43,647 nucleotides of DNA, taken from positions 1 through 43,647 of the forward strand of contig JAZSRC010000032.1 of assembly GCA_045538305.1 (NCBI GenBank). Direction: 5' to 3'. This DNA is from SFHK01 sp045538305 (lineage in GTDB: Bacteria; Bacillota; Clostridia; Christensenellales; Aristaeellaceae). Shown here one piece after another: positions 22,396 to 30,131 of the stretch (positions are counted from its first letter, which is position 1; each line of letters starts with the position of its first letter). Made by a program: the position numbers and the translations under genes. A model generated the notes under the pieces. It had not been told where the DNA came from. It saw only the letters and a list, made by a program, of their open reading frames with translations, and ran no database searches.

Positions 22396-23901
22396 ATGTC
22401 AAAACGCCCTAATATTATCTTCCTGATGACCGATCAGCAGCGCTTTGATGCAATCGGAGTAAGAAACAGCCTTGTAAAAACGCCTGCCATCGACAGTCTG
22501 ATCAATGACGGCGTATTGTTTGAAGAAGCGATTTGTCCGTGCCCTATGTGCGTGCCGAGCCGGAATTCCATGATGTTCGGGTTATACGCATCGCAAACCG
22601 GCGTTCGCACAAACAGCGGATGCCTAATGGATGAGGAGCGTCTCCCGGGCGTTCCTCTGCCGCAGCTTTTGGCGGACGCAGGGTATTTTACGGCAGGCTT
22701 TGGAAAAACGCATTGGAACCATACGCTGAAGGGGAAGCCCGGCGCAAGGCGGGGCTTTCATATTCGTGCGGAAGGCCAGCCCCGAATGAGCGTGCTTTTA
22801 GAGGAAGGCGCCGTCATGATGGACGACGAGGATCCAGAAGGTCTGAAGGCCTATTTTGAAGAAACCGTTCCATTCGGCTCGGGCGAGGAGAATGCGCTTG
22901 GCTATATCGGAATGACCAGCCGGCTGGAGGAAGAGCATCACCGGGATGGGTTCATCGCGAAAAAATGTCTAGAATTCATTCATCAGTATGAACCGGACGG
23001 AAGGCCGTTGTTTTTGTACCTTTCCATGATCAAGCCTCATGCAGGCTTTAACATTCCCAAACGGTTTGAGGATCTGTACAGTATTGACGATATCCCGGAC
23101 CTTCAAAGCCCGCCGTGGGAGAATGAGGGCGATACCCATATCCGAGCAGCGATGGACGTTTGCGAAAGCCTGAAAACGCGGCATGAAAAGCTGAAGGATG
23201 TCTGGAAAGCGCTGTCTCCGCTTCAAAGACGGATGACGACGCTCAGATACTGGGCAAACTGTTCGTTTATGGACTGGCTGATCGGGCAAAACCTTGAGGC
23301 CATGCGAAAAAAAGGCATACTTGACAATGCACTGATCGTTTTTGTCTCCGATCATGGCGAGATGCTGGGCGAGCGCGATTACCGTTTCAGCAAGTATTGC
23401 CTGTATGATTCGTCCGTCCGGGTGCCGATTGTGCTTTCGGGCAGCCGGCTTCCCGAAAATCTGCGCGGAACCAGAGACAGCCGGCCGGCCAGCCTGATTG
23501 ATATTCTGCCCACGCTGAGAAACGTCGCAGGGCTTGGCGTCGATCCTAAGCTTCCCGGACTTGACCTTCTTTCGGGTCGGGTTCGCAGAGGCGCATTTTC
23601 AGAGTTTCACGGCGGCGGTGCGGACAAACATCAGCCTGCCCCTGCATGGATGTGGCGCACTAAGGAGTACAAGCTCATTCTTTTCAGAACCGGTCCCGTG
23701 TACGGCGAATCTGAAATCCGCGGTGAATTATACGACTTAAAAAACGATCCCAACGAATGGGTGAATCTGTTTGATGATGAAAGGTATATAAAAACGCGCC
23801 TTGCCCTGACAGAGCAGCTTTTGTCGCATATGGCGTCTGCCTTTGCAAAGGCGCCGGCTTTTGGGGATTATCAGGGCCTTGCGCCCATTATGCCCGAATA
23901 A
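22396..23901 (+). CDS. Type I sulfatase
   Basis: This 501-residue hydrolase removes sulfate from sulfated sugars or other esters. MTDQQRFDAIG near the start provides calcium-binding acidic residues. CVPSR (52-56) is the CxPSR signature whose cysteine must be oxidised to formylglycine, in anaerobes usually by the radical-SAM enzyme anSME. GFGKTHWNH and VSDHGEMLGERDYRFSKY supply further active-site residues. There is no signal peptide, so it acts in the cytoplasm on imported substrates. The start is ATG 22396 with AGGAG upstream. No maturase lies in the window; the radical-SAM gene at 182 is a SCIFF enzyme, not anSME. Likely use is mucin or glycosaminoglycan fragments (inference). Confidence 0.92.
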   Translation: MSKRPNIIFLMTDQQRFDAIGVRNSLVKTPAIDSLINDGVLFEEAICPCPMCVPSRNSMMFGLYASQTGVRTNSGCLMDEERLPGVPLPQLLADAGYFTAGFGKTHWNHTLKGKPGARRGFHIRAEGQPRMSVLLEEGAVMMDDEDPEGLKAYFEETVPFGSGEENALGYIGMTSRLEEEHHRDGFIAKKCLEFIHQYEPDGRPLFLYLSMIKPHAGFNIPKRFEDLYSIDDIPDLQSPPWENEGDTHIRAAMDVCESLKTRHEKLKDVWKALSPLQRRMTTLRYWANCSFMDWLIGQNLEAMRKKGILDNALIVFVSDHGEMLGERDYRFSKYCLYDSSVRVPIVLSGSRLPENLRGTRDSRPASLIDILPTLRNVAGLGVDPKLPGLDLLSGRVRRGAFSEFHGGGADKHQPAPAWMWRTKEYKLILFRTGPVYGESEIRGELYDLKNDPNEWVNLFDDERYIKTRLALTEQLLSHMASAFAKAPAFGDYQGLAPIMPE

Positions 23902-23938
23902 AACAAAAATTCGGAATTCCGGCATGCACGGACAACTC

Positions 23939-23971
23939 CCCGCGTATGATCAAGCAAAAATACGTGGGAGG
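23939..23971 (+). promoter_or_regulatory. Hairpin partly covering the carboxypeptidase ribosome site
   Basis: CCCGCGTAT (23939-23947) can pair with ATACGTGGG (23960-23968), with one wobble. The right arm takes half of the GGGAGG SD (23966-23971) of the next gene. Confidence 0.4.
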
Positions 23972-23979
23972 TGCCCGTA

Positions 23980-25155
23980 ATGCCCGGATATAAAAAAATG
24001 ATCGCCTGTGCGCTGACTGTGACCTTGTTGTTCACATTGAGCGCGCAGGCGGTTTTGTCGGTGGCTCCGCTGGTGGAGGGCGTGCCTGTTTCAGTCGCGT
24101 GCAAAAGCGCACTGTTGATGGAGGCTTCAAGCGGGCAGATCATATTTGAAAAGAATGCCGATGAAAAGCGCCCTGTAGCCTCGGTTGTCAAAATTATGAC
24201 GATTCTGATGTGCCTGGAGGCGATTGAAAGCGGAAGATGCACGCTGTCGGACAGGGTGACCATTTCAAAGAATGCTTCCGGTATGGGCGGTTCGCAGGTG
24301 CTTTTGGATACGGGCGAAACACAAACGCTGGAGGTGCTTGTAAAAAGCGCGGTCGTCGGAAGCGCAAACGATGCATCCGTAGCCATTGCGGAGCATATCT
24401 ACGGATCGCAGGAGTTGTTCGTATCTGAAATGAACAAGCGCGCAAAGCAGCTCGGGATGGCAGATACCCATTTTGTGAATTGTACAGGTCTTCCCGCAGC
24501 GGGGCAGTATACCACTGCTCGGGATGTTGCCTGTATGTCGCAGGCACTTTTTTCGCATGACGAGTATTATCAATACTCGACAGTCTGGATGGATACAATC
24601 GATCATGGAGACGGTAGGCATACCGATCTTACCAATACCAACCGTTTGATCCGTTTGTACGACGGCTGCGACGGGGGAAAGACGGGCTCTACCAACGAGG
24701 CCGGTTACTGCATAAGCGCAACGGCACAGCGAGGAGGCATGCGCCTGATTGCCGTCGTACTCGCCGCTTCCAGCGGCAGCGAACGCTTTGATATAGCGGA
24801 AAAGATGTTTGATTATGGCTTTGCCAATTACAGAATCAATGTCGTTACGGAAAAAGGAGCGCGGGTTCGCGGCGCAATGCCGGTAAAAAGCGGCGTGGAG
24901 GACAGTGTTCAATTGCTGCTTAATAACGATTTGTGTCTTTTAATGAATAAGGCTGAAAGCGCCGATATTGAATTGATCCCGAACCTTCCCAAGTTTGTGA
25001 AAGCGCCCGTTCGCGCGGGAGATATTGTTGGTACGGTTGATATTGCCAGAAACGGAAAAATTATTGCGCAAATAGACGTTGTAGCCGCGAAGGACGTGGA
25101 ACGGGAAGGATTCTATGACGCATGGAGACGCGCCTGGGGCAGATGGTTGTTTTAG
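23980..25155 (+). CDS. D-alanyl-D-alanine carboxypeptidase (peptidase S11, DacF-like)
   Basis: This 391-residue penicillin-binding protein trims the terminal D-Ala of peptidoglycan stem peptides outside the cell. A signal peptide (about 1-30) is followed by the three active-site motifs: SVVK (S68 nucleophile, K71), SAN (128-130, replacing the usual SGN) and KTG (234-236). A PBP5-type C-terminal beta domain follows (LPKFVKAPVRAGDIVGTVDI). The terminal segment (FYDAWRRAWGRWLF) looks like the amphipathic membrane anchor of this class. The start is ATG 23980, eight bases after GGGAGG; GTG 23971 overlaps that SD. The DacF-type architecture fits a vegetative or sporulation role; no sporulation promoter was recognised. 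Confidence 0.93.
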   Translation: MPGYKKMIACALTVTLLFTLSAQAVLSVAPLVEGVPVSVACKSALLMEASSGQIIFEKNADEKRPVASVVKIMTILMCLEAIESGRCTLSDRVTISKNASGMGGSQVLLDTGETQTLEVLVKSAVVGSANDASVAIAEHIYGSQELFVSEMNKRAKQLGMADTHFVNCTGLPAAGQYTTARDVACMSQALFSHDEYYQYSTVWMDTIDHGDGRHTDLTNTNRLIRLYDGCDGGKTGSTNEAGYCISATAQRGGMRLIAVVLAASSGSERFDIAEKMFDYGFANYRINVVTEKGARVRGAMPVKSGVEDSVQLLLNNDLCLLMNKAESADIELIPNLPKFVKAPVRAGDIVGTVDIARNGKIIAQIDVVAAKDVEREGFYDAWRRAWGRWLF

Positions 25156-25163
25156 CGCTGCTT

Positions 25164-27098
25164 CTATGGAAGGAGGACTTCACTTCGTTCTCCATAGTCG
25201 TTTGACAACACAATGATGCCGTCCTGATAGTTTATTTTCGTGTATTTTATCTGTACGACCTCATTCCCGTTTTCATCGATGAGCCCGCACTTCCAGCCGG
25301 GCTCAAAATCGGTTCCGGAATAGGAAACACTGCCTTCTTCAAACCGGGTCAGGCGATCCTCGTTTACGTTTGCACTATCAAATGCTTCCGCCAGAAAAAG
25401 TCCGCGCCCGTTTGACCAGGCAAGCGGAACAATGCGTGAATAGAAAGAGGATACCGGCGTTCCCGAATAATCCGTTAGCTGCATATGCATGGCAACAGAG
25501 CCGGACACGGAATCCATTGGCGCTTCCTTCGCTTTGGTGCGATAGAATTCAAGAACCATGCGTTCGGTCGACTCATCTGCTTTGATGGTATAAGAGGCTG
25601 TATAAGAAATTCCGTTTTCAAAGTCTCCGGTTTCATCGAATTCGGTTTTGTACAGCATGCGTCCGTGATCCATAGAACAGAGATATCGCCCGCAGCCTGT
25701 CCGTACGGTGAAAACCGACGGGTTTTCGTAGCTGATACTCAGATACTTTTCGGTTTTGATTTCGGGCGCGTCGGAGTTTTTGCCGTCCACGGAATAATAC
25801 GCAATCTTCGCAAGCGTATCGCTCCTGAGTACCGTCAGATTGCCAATTTCATCAGCAAGAACCATCGGACCGCTATCATTCAGCTGCCAGGCGTCCGCCC
25901 AAACGGGCTGAATCACAAATTCTCCGTTTTTATCGATTACTCCGTAGCCGCCGTTTCCATATTGAACGCAGGTATAGGCAGTCGGGCTTTGGGCGGCGAT
26001 GTCTTTAAAATGAACTCTGCGGATTTCTGCCTTCGCACTGCGTTTGAACATATCAGCTTCTTCAGCCGTTAGAATTGCGGAAAAGACGGCCGTTTCCCCA
26101 TCCATATATCCGTTGACAGGGAACTCATACCCGGAAAAAAACAGCTTTACGGAGTCGGTCAGATATTTGTCTGCATTTTGCTCTTCTGCAGTCAAAATAT
26201 GGAAACCGTCAGTTTCATAAAGCTTCCATTCAACGCCGTTTTCCGCCCAATTAAAATAAGCAGACTCCGGGTTAATGTACCTGACGCTTGCATACAATAC
26301 GCTTTCGAGTGTTTGAAGGGTAAAGTTTTCCGTGAGCGTGCACATATCGCCGCTGTTTGTCATGACAAGCTCGTTACCCTCGATACGCCAATATATACCG
26401 ACGGTATCGTTGATCGGATGGTCGGGATAGTAAACGCAATAATGCGCGCTGCCGACAAAGCGGGAAAACAGGAGTTTTTGTCGGTTATACTTCATATAGG
26501 CTGAATGCACATCCGACTGTGCGGCGGGGGATTGAGGAAATATACCCAGAACATACGGTTTTCTGGATATGTACTCTGCACGACCGTATGTTGAGTAATC
26601 GGTAAGAAACGCAAGATATCTTTCGCCGTGCAGTGAATTGGAAAGAAGGGAATGAGCCTCACTGTCATAGTGCGGGTTTGCAAAGGACATGCCGAATACG
26701 CCTGTAAGTGATTCGGAATACAAATCACTGTCCCGAAAACGGAGAATTACCGTATTCCCGACGGCATATGCCGATATGGAAGTGGATGGATCCTGAATTT
26801 GCATGCATACATGACACGGGTATGTATCGGACGCGGCCGGGCTGTCTGAAGCGTAAGAAAAATGCCCGCCGTTTGCGAGGAAGCAGTTTTCAGATGCGTG
26901 TATCAGGCGCGAAGCGTCAGGTTCTGTTTGATCGATGCCGGCTTCAGAAGGATTGGAGGCACCGGACAGCCCGAATGCGATAAACAGCGCTGTGCACAGG
27001 ACCGGCAGAAGGAGCACCGCTGTTGTTGGAAACGAATGCTTTTTCAGAAGTGTTTTTCGAATGGAAGAGTCGGCACGGCTTCTGTTTTTATCCCGCAT
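25164..27098 (-). CDS. Membrane-anchored WG-repeat protein
   Basis: This 644-residue protein has a basic N-terminal tail, one hydrophobic anchor (about 27-48) and a large extracytoplasmic part. Two WG-type repeats are visible, GYGVIDKNGEFVIQPVWADA and KCGLIDENGNEVVQIKYTKI, separated by a long stretch without a family I recognise. A CHVC pair lies near residue 95. WG repeats form beta-rich surfaces that usually bind proteins or glycans; no enzymatic motif is visible. The start is the ATG complementary to 27096-27098, with GGGGAG about 11 bases upstream, a loose SD. It converges on the carboxypeptidase gene with 8 bp between stops. Function is unknown. Confidence 0.78.
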   Translation of the reverse strand: MRDKNRSRADSSIRKTLLKKHSFPTTAVLLLPVLCTALFIAFGLSGASNPSEAGIDQTEPDASRLIHASENCFLANGGHFSYASDSPAASDTYPCHVCMQIQDPSTSISAYAVGNTVILRFRDSDLYSESLTGVFGMSFANPHYDSEAHSLLSNSLHGERYLAFLTDYSTYGRAEYISRKPYVLGIFPQSPAAQSDVHSAYMKYNRQKLLFSRFVGSAHYCVYYPDHPINDTVGIYWRIEGNELVMTNSGDMCTLTENFTLQTLESVLYASVRYINPESAYFNWAENGVEWKLYETDGFHILTAEEQNADKYLTDSVKLFFSGYEFPVNGYMDGETAVFSAILTAEEADMFKRSAKAEIRRVHFKDIAAQSPTAYTCVQYGNGGYGVIDKNGEFVIQPVWADAWQLNDSGPMVLADEIGNLTVLRSDTLAKIAYYSVDGKNSDAPEIKTEKYLSISYENPSVFTVRTGCGRYLCSMDHGRMLYKTEFDETGDFENGISYTASYTIKADESTERMVLEFYRTKAKEAPMDSVSGSVAMHMQLTDYSGTPVSSFYSRIVPLAWSNGRGLFLAEAFDSANVNEDRLTRFEEGSVSYSGTDFEPGWKCGLIDENGNEVVQIKYTKINYQDGIIVLSNDYGERSEVLLP

Positions 27099-27224
27099 AA
27101 GGAATCACTCCCCGGCTTTGACGTTGGAATCAAGTATATTTTGGACGAATGGAAATGGGGATTTGTTCAAGGACGGCATGGAGCATTTTTGGCTGCATAA
27201 CCTGTAAACAGCTGCCGATTTTGC

Positions 27225-27252
27225 TTGACATTGTAAAATCCTATGATATAAT
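27225..27252 (+). promoter_or_regulatory. Strong promoter of the FucI-like gene
   Basis: Perfect TTGACA (27225-27230), a 16-bp spacer and perfect TATAAT (27247-27252), with a TGA extension, form one of the two strongest promoters in the window. The predicted leader is about 60 nt. Confidence 0.88.
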
Positions 27253-27319
27253 TAATATGCTGGTAACTTATGTGCACAGAAATAATGCACAGATTTATTA
27301 TAATACGGAGGGAAAAACT

Positions 27320-28807
27320 ATGTTCAACATGCCTGAAGTAAAAGTTGGCATTGTGGCTGTAAGCCGCGACTGCTTCCCGATCGATCTGGCCGAACGCCGT
27401 CGCAAGGCCGTCGTCAAAGCGCTCGAAGAAAAGGGCGTAAGCGTATTTGAAGTAAACACCATCATCGAAGGCGGAATTGACGCAAACGTCATGGATGCTT
27501 ATGATGAGATCGTTAAAGCCGGCGTAAACGCGTTGGTTGTCTACCTTGGAAACTTTGGTCCGGAAGGCCCCGAGACGCTGATTGCCAAGAAATTCGGTGG
27601 CCCCGTTATGTACGCAGCCGCTGCCGAAGAGAACATTGCCGTTCTTTCCAGCGAGCGCGGCGACGCATTCTGCGGAATGCTGAACGCTTCCTACAACCTG
27701 CAGCTCAATGGCATCAACGCTTACATTCCGGAGTATCCGGTAGGAACCGCCCCCGAAGTAGCCGATATGATCAAAGAGTGGATTCCGATTGCCCGCGCCC
27801 TGCTGGCCGTCAAGGATCTTAAGATCATCACCTTTGGCCCCCGTCCGTTCGACTTCCTCGCCTGCAACGCACCCATCGCTCCGCTGTTTAAGCTCGGCAT
27901 CAACGTTCAGGAAAACAGCGAATTGGATCTGCTTGCATCCTATAAGGCTCATGCAAATGATCCCAGAATCCCCGCCAAGATCAAGGAAATGGAAGATGAG
28001 CTTGGCGAAGGCAACAAAATGCCCGGCATTCTCCCGCGCCTTGCCCAGTATGAGCTGACCCTGCTCGACTGGATCGAAGCCAACCGCGGCAGCGCAAAGT
28101 ACGTTGCAATGGCCAACAAGTGCTGGCCGGCATTCCAGACGGAATTTGGCTTCGTTCCCTGCTATGTAAACAGCCGTCTGACTGCCATGGGCATTCCGGT
28201 AGCCTGCGAGGTAGATATCTACGGCGCGCTGTCCGAGTTCATCGGAACCTGCATCACGGGCGAGCCCGTAACCCTGCTTGACATCAACAACACCGTTCCT
28301 GCCGATATGTATAAAGAGTCCATTGAGGGCAAGTTCCCCTATCGCGCGAACGAGGTATTCATGGGCTTCCACTGCGGCAACACTCCGATCTGCCGCCTGA
28401 CCAAGGGCACCATGAAGTATCAGCTGATCATGAACCGCGGCCTGGAAAACGGCGGCGAGCCCGACATCACCCGCGGAACGCTGGAAGGCGACATCATCCC
28501 CGGCAAGATCACCTTCTATCGTCTGCAGGCCAACAAGGATTCCAACCTTCAGGCCTATGTCGCACAGGGCGAGGTACTTCCCGTTGCGACGCAGTCCTTC
28601 GGCGGCATCGGCGTATTCGGTATTCCGGAAATGAACCGCTTCTATCGCTACGTTCTCATCGGAGACGGATATCCGCATCACGGAGCGGTGGCGTTCGGCC
28701 ATGTCGGCAAGCAGATTTTCGACGTGCTCAAGCTTCTGGGCGTTGAGAAGATCAACTATAACCAGCCGGCAAGCCTGCCCTATCCCAAGGAGAATCCGTT
28801 CGCATAA
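27320..28807 (+). CDS. L-fucose/L-arabinose isomerase-family protein
   Basis: This 495-residue cytoplasmic enzyme has the FucI/AraA fold. Rossmann-like N-terminal domains (KVGIVAVSRDCFPIDLAERR, then NALVVYLGNFGPEGPETL) are followed by a C-terminal region with WPAFQTEFGFVPCYVNSRL, CEVDIYGALSEF and FHCGNTPICRL, where metal ligands of this fold lie. Family members interconvert aldoses and ketoses; the substrate here is not fixed and need not be fucose. The start is ATG 27320, seven bases after GGAGGG. It stands alone between a perfect consensus promoter and a strong terminator, so it is probably highly expressed. No fucose kinase or aldolase gene is next to it. Confidence 0.85.
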   Translation: MFNMPEVKVGIVAVSRDCFPIDLAERRRKAVVKALEEKGVSVFEVNTIIEGGIDANVMDAYDEIVKAGVNALVVYLGNFGPEGPETLIAKKFGGPVMYAAAAEENIAVLSSERGDAFCGMLNASYNLQLNGINAYIPEYPVGTAPEVADMIKEWIPIARALLAVKDLKIITFGPRPFDFLACNAPIAPLFKLGINVQENSELDLLASYKAHANDPRIPAKIKEMEDELGEGNKMPGILPRLAQYELTLLDWIEANRGSAKYVAMANKCWPAFQTEFGFVPCYVNSRLTAMGIPVACEVDIYGALSEFIGTCITGEPVTLLDINNTVPADMYKESIEGKFPYRANEVFMGFHCGNTPICRLTKGTMKYQLIMNRGLENGGEPDITRGTLEGDIIPGKITFYRLQANKDSNLQAYVAQGEVLPVATQSFGGIGVFGIPEMNRFYRYVLIGDGYPHHGAVAFGHVGKQIFDVLKLLGVEKINYNQPASLPYPKENPFA

Positions 28808-28826
28808 TCAGTAACCCAAAAAAGGC

Positions 28827-28872
28827 GGGCGCCCCGAAACACATGCTTTCGGGGCGCCCTGAGATTTTATTC
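28827..28872 (+). terminator. Intrinsic terminator of the FucI-like gene
   Basis: A perfect 13-bp GC-rich stem (GGGCGCCCCGAAA at 28827-28839 with 28847-28859) has a 7-nt loop and is followed by TGAGATTTTATT. Confidence 0.85.
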
Positions 28873-28885
28873 CGGGGGGATCAGT

Positions 28886-29461
28886 TTGAAGGACGCGAAG
28901 GGTCTGAAACGCCTGTTTGTCATTTTTATTTCGATGCTTTACATTAGCGCTTTTACCTTTGGCGGTGGATTTGTTATCGTAACGCTTATGAAGAAGCGGT
29001 TTTCGGACGATCTCAAATGGCTGGATGAAAAAGAAATGCTGGATATGATCGCCATTTCCCAAAGCGCGCCGGGACCGATCGCGGTCAATGCGTCGATTCT
29101 GGTCGGCTGGCGTCTTGCAGGCTTTATGGGCATGCTCTCGGCAGTGCTCGGCTGCATCATTCCGCCCGTTGCCATTATCTCGGTTGTGTACGCCATATAC
29201 GATGCATTCTGTGAAAACGCCTATGTGAAGGCGCTGCTTGATGGCATGCAGGCGGGCGTTGCGGCGGTGCTTGCAGGAGTGGTCGTTTCCATGGTAAGCA
29301 AAATGGCAAAAGCCAGAGATGCGCTCAGCTGGATCATATTGGCTTTGGCGCTTATGCTCGTGGTCCTTTTTAAGATTAACGCCGTGTGGATTATTATCGG
29401 CGCAGCTGCTGTCGGCGCCTGCAAGGCGGTATATCTTTTGAAAGGAGGGAAAAGCAGGTGA
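28886..29461 (+). CDS. Chromate transporter family protein, first half
   Basis: This 191-residue membrane protein is one CHR domain. Features are SAFTFGGGFVIVTLMKKRF (the conserved FGGG element), KEMLDMIAISQSAPGPIAVN (the APGP motif) and about five hydrophobic helices. Short CHR proteins occur as pairs that together equal one ChrA. The start is TTG 28886, five bases after GGGGGGA; no ATG is suitably placed. The stop overlaps the GTG start of the partner gene in a GTGA arrangement. Actual substrate in anaerobes is unclear; chromate efflux is only the family name. Confidence 0.9.
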   Translation: MKDAKGLKRLFVIFISMLYISAFTFGGGFVIVTLMKKRFSDDLKWLDEKEMLDMIAISQSAPGPIAVNASILVGWRLAGFMGMLSAVLGCIIPPVAIISVVYAIYDAFCENAYVKALLDGMQAGVAAVLAGVVVSMVSKMAKARDALSWIILALALMLVVLFKINAVWIIIGAAAVGACKAVYLLKGGKSR

Positions 29462-30024
29462 TATATCTCGATCTGTTTCTTTCCTTTCTGAAGGTAGGGC
29501 TTTTCAGCGTTGGCGGAGGCTATGCGGCAATGCCGCTGATTCAAAACCAGGCGGTTGTCGTCAACGGATGGATCAGTCAGGGAGAATTTGCCAATCTGGT
29601 TGCCATTGCCGAAATGACGCCCGGGCCGATTGCGCTGAATGCCGCGACATTTGTTGGCCAGAAGGTATCGGGTCTACTCGGGGCGATTGTGGCAAGCGTC
29701 GGCTGTATAACTCCATCTCTGGTGATTGTCTCTATACTTTCCGGTTTATATCTGAAATTCAGAAGCGGTCAAACGATGCAGCGCGTATTGTCCTGCCTTC
29801 GCCCGGCTGTGATTGCGCTGATTGCTTCGGCATGGTTTTCCATACTGAACGTGGTTGTATTTTCAGAGGGGATACCTGCGCTTAACGGCATAAACTGGCA
29901 AGGCGGGCTGTTGTTTCTGGCGGCATTTGTTGCAATTGTCAGATTCAAAACCAGTCCGGTGATTTCCATGATGGCCTGCGGAGTTGTCAATCTTCTTATC
30001 GAACTCATGGCGGGTAGATTATAG
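29458..30024 (+). CDS. Chromate transporter family protein, second half
   Basis: This 188-residue membrane protein is the partner CHR domain. FSVGGGYAAMPLIQNQ and LVAIAEMTPGPIALNAATFVG repeat the glycine-rich and PGP motifs of the first half. The start is GTG 29458, eight bases after AAAGGAGGG, overlapping the previous stop by 4 bp; coupling should keep the two halves in equal amounts. It closes the two-gene operon. No clear terminator was found before the next promoter at 30052. Confidence 0.9.
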   Translation: MIYLDLFLSFLKVGLFSVGGGYAAMPLIQNQAVVVNGWISQGEFANLVAIAEMTPGPIALNAATFVGQKVSGLLGAIVASVGCITPSLVIVSILSGLYLKFRSGQTMQRVLSCLRPAVIALIASAWFSILNVVVFSEGIPALNGINWQGGLLFLAAFVAIVRFKTSPVISMMACGVVNLLIELMAGRL

Positions 30025-30051
30025 GGCGCAAACACTTTTTTTCGGCCGCCA

Positions 30052-30080
30052 TTTACAGATATTGAGCGTTGTGTTATAAT
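30052..30080 (+). promoter_or_regulatory. Promoter of the DUF5107/TPR gene
   Basis: TTTACA (30052-30057), a 17-bp spacer and TGT-extended TATAAT (30075-30080) lie 52 bp before the start codon. Confidence 0.82.
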
Positions 30081-30131
30081 TGATATGCTTAATTTAACAA
30101 ACTTTGGATTGATGGGGAAAGGATGATAAAC

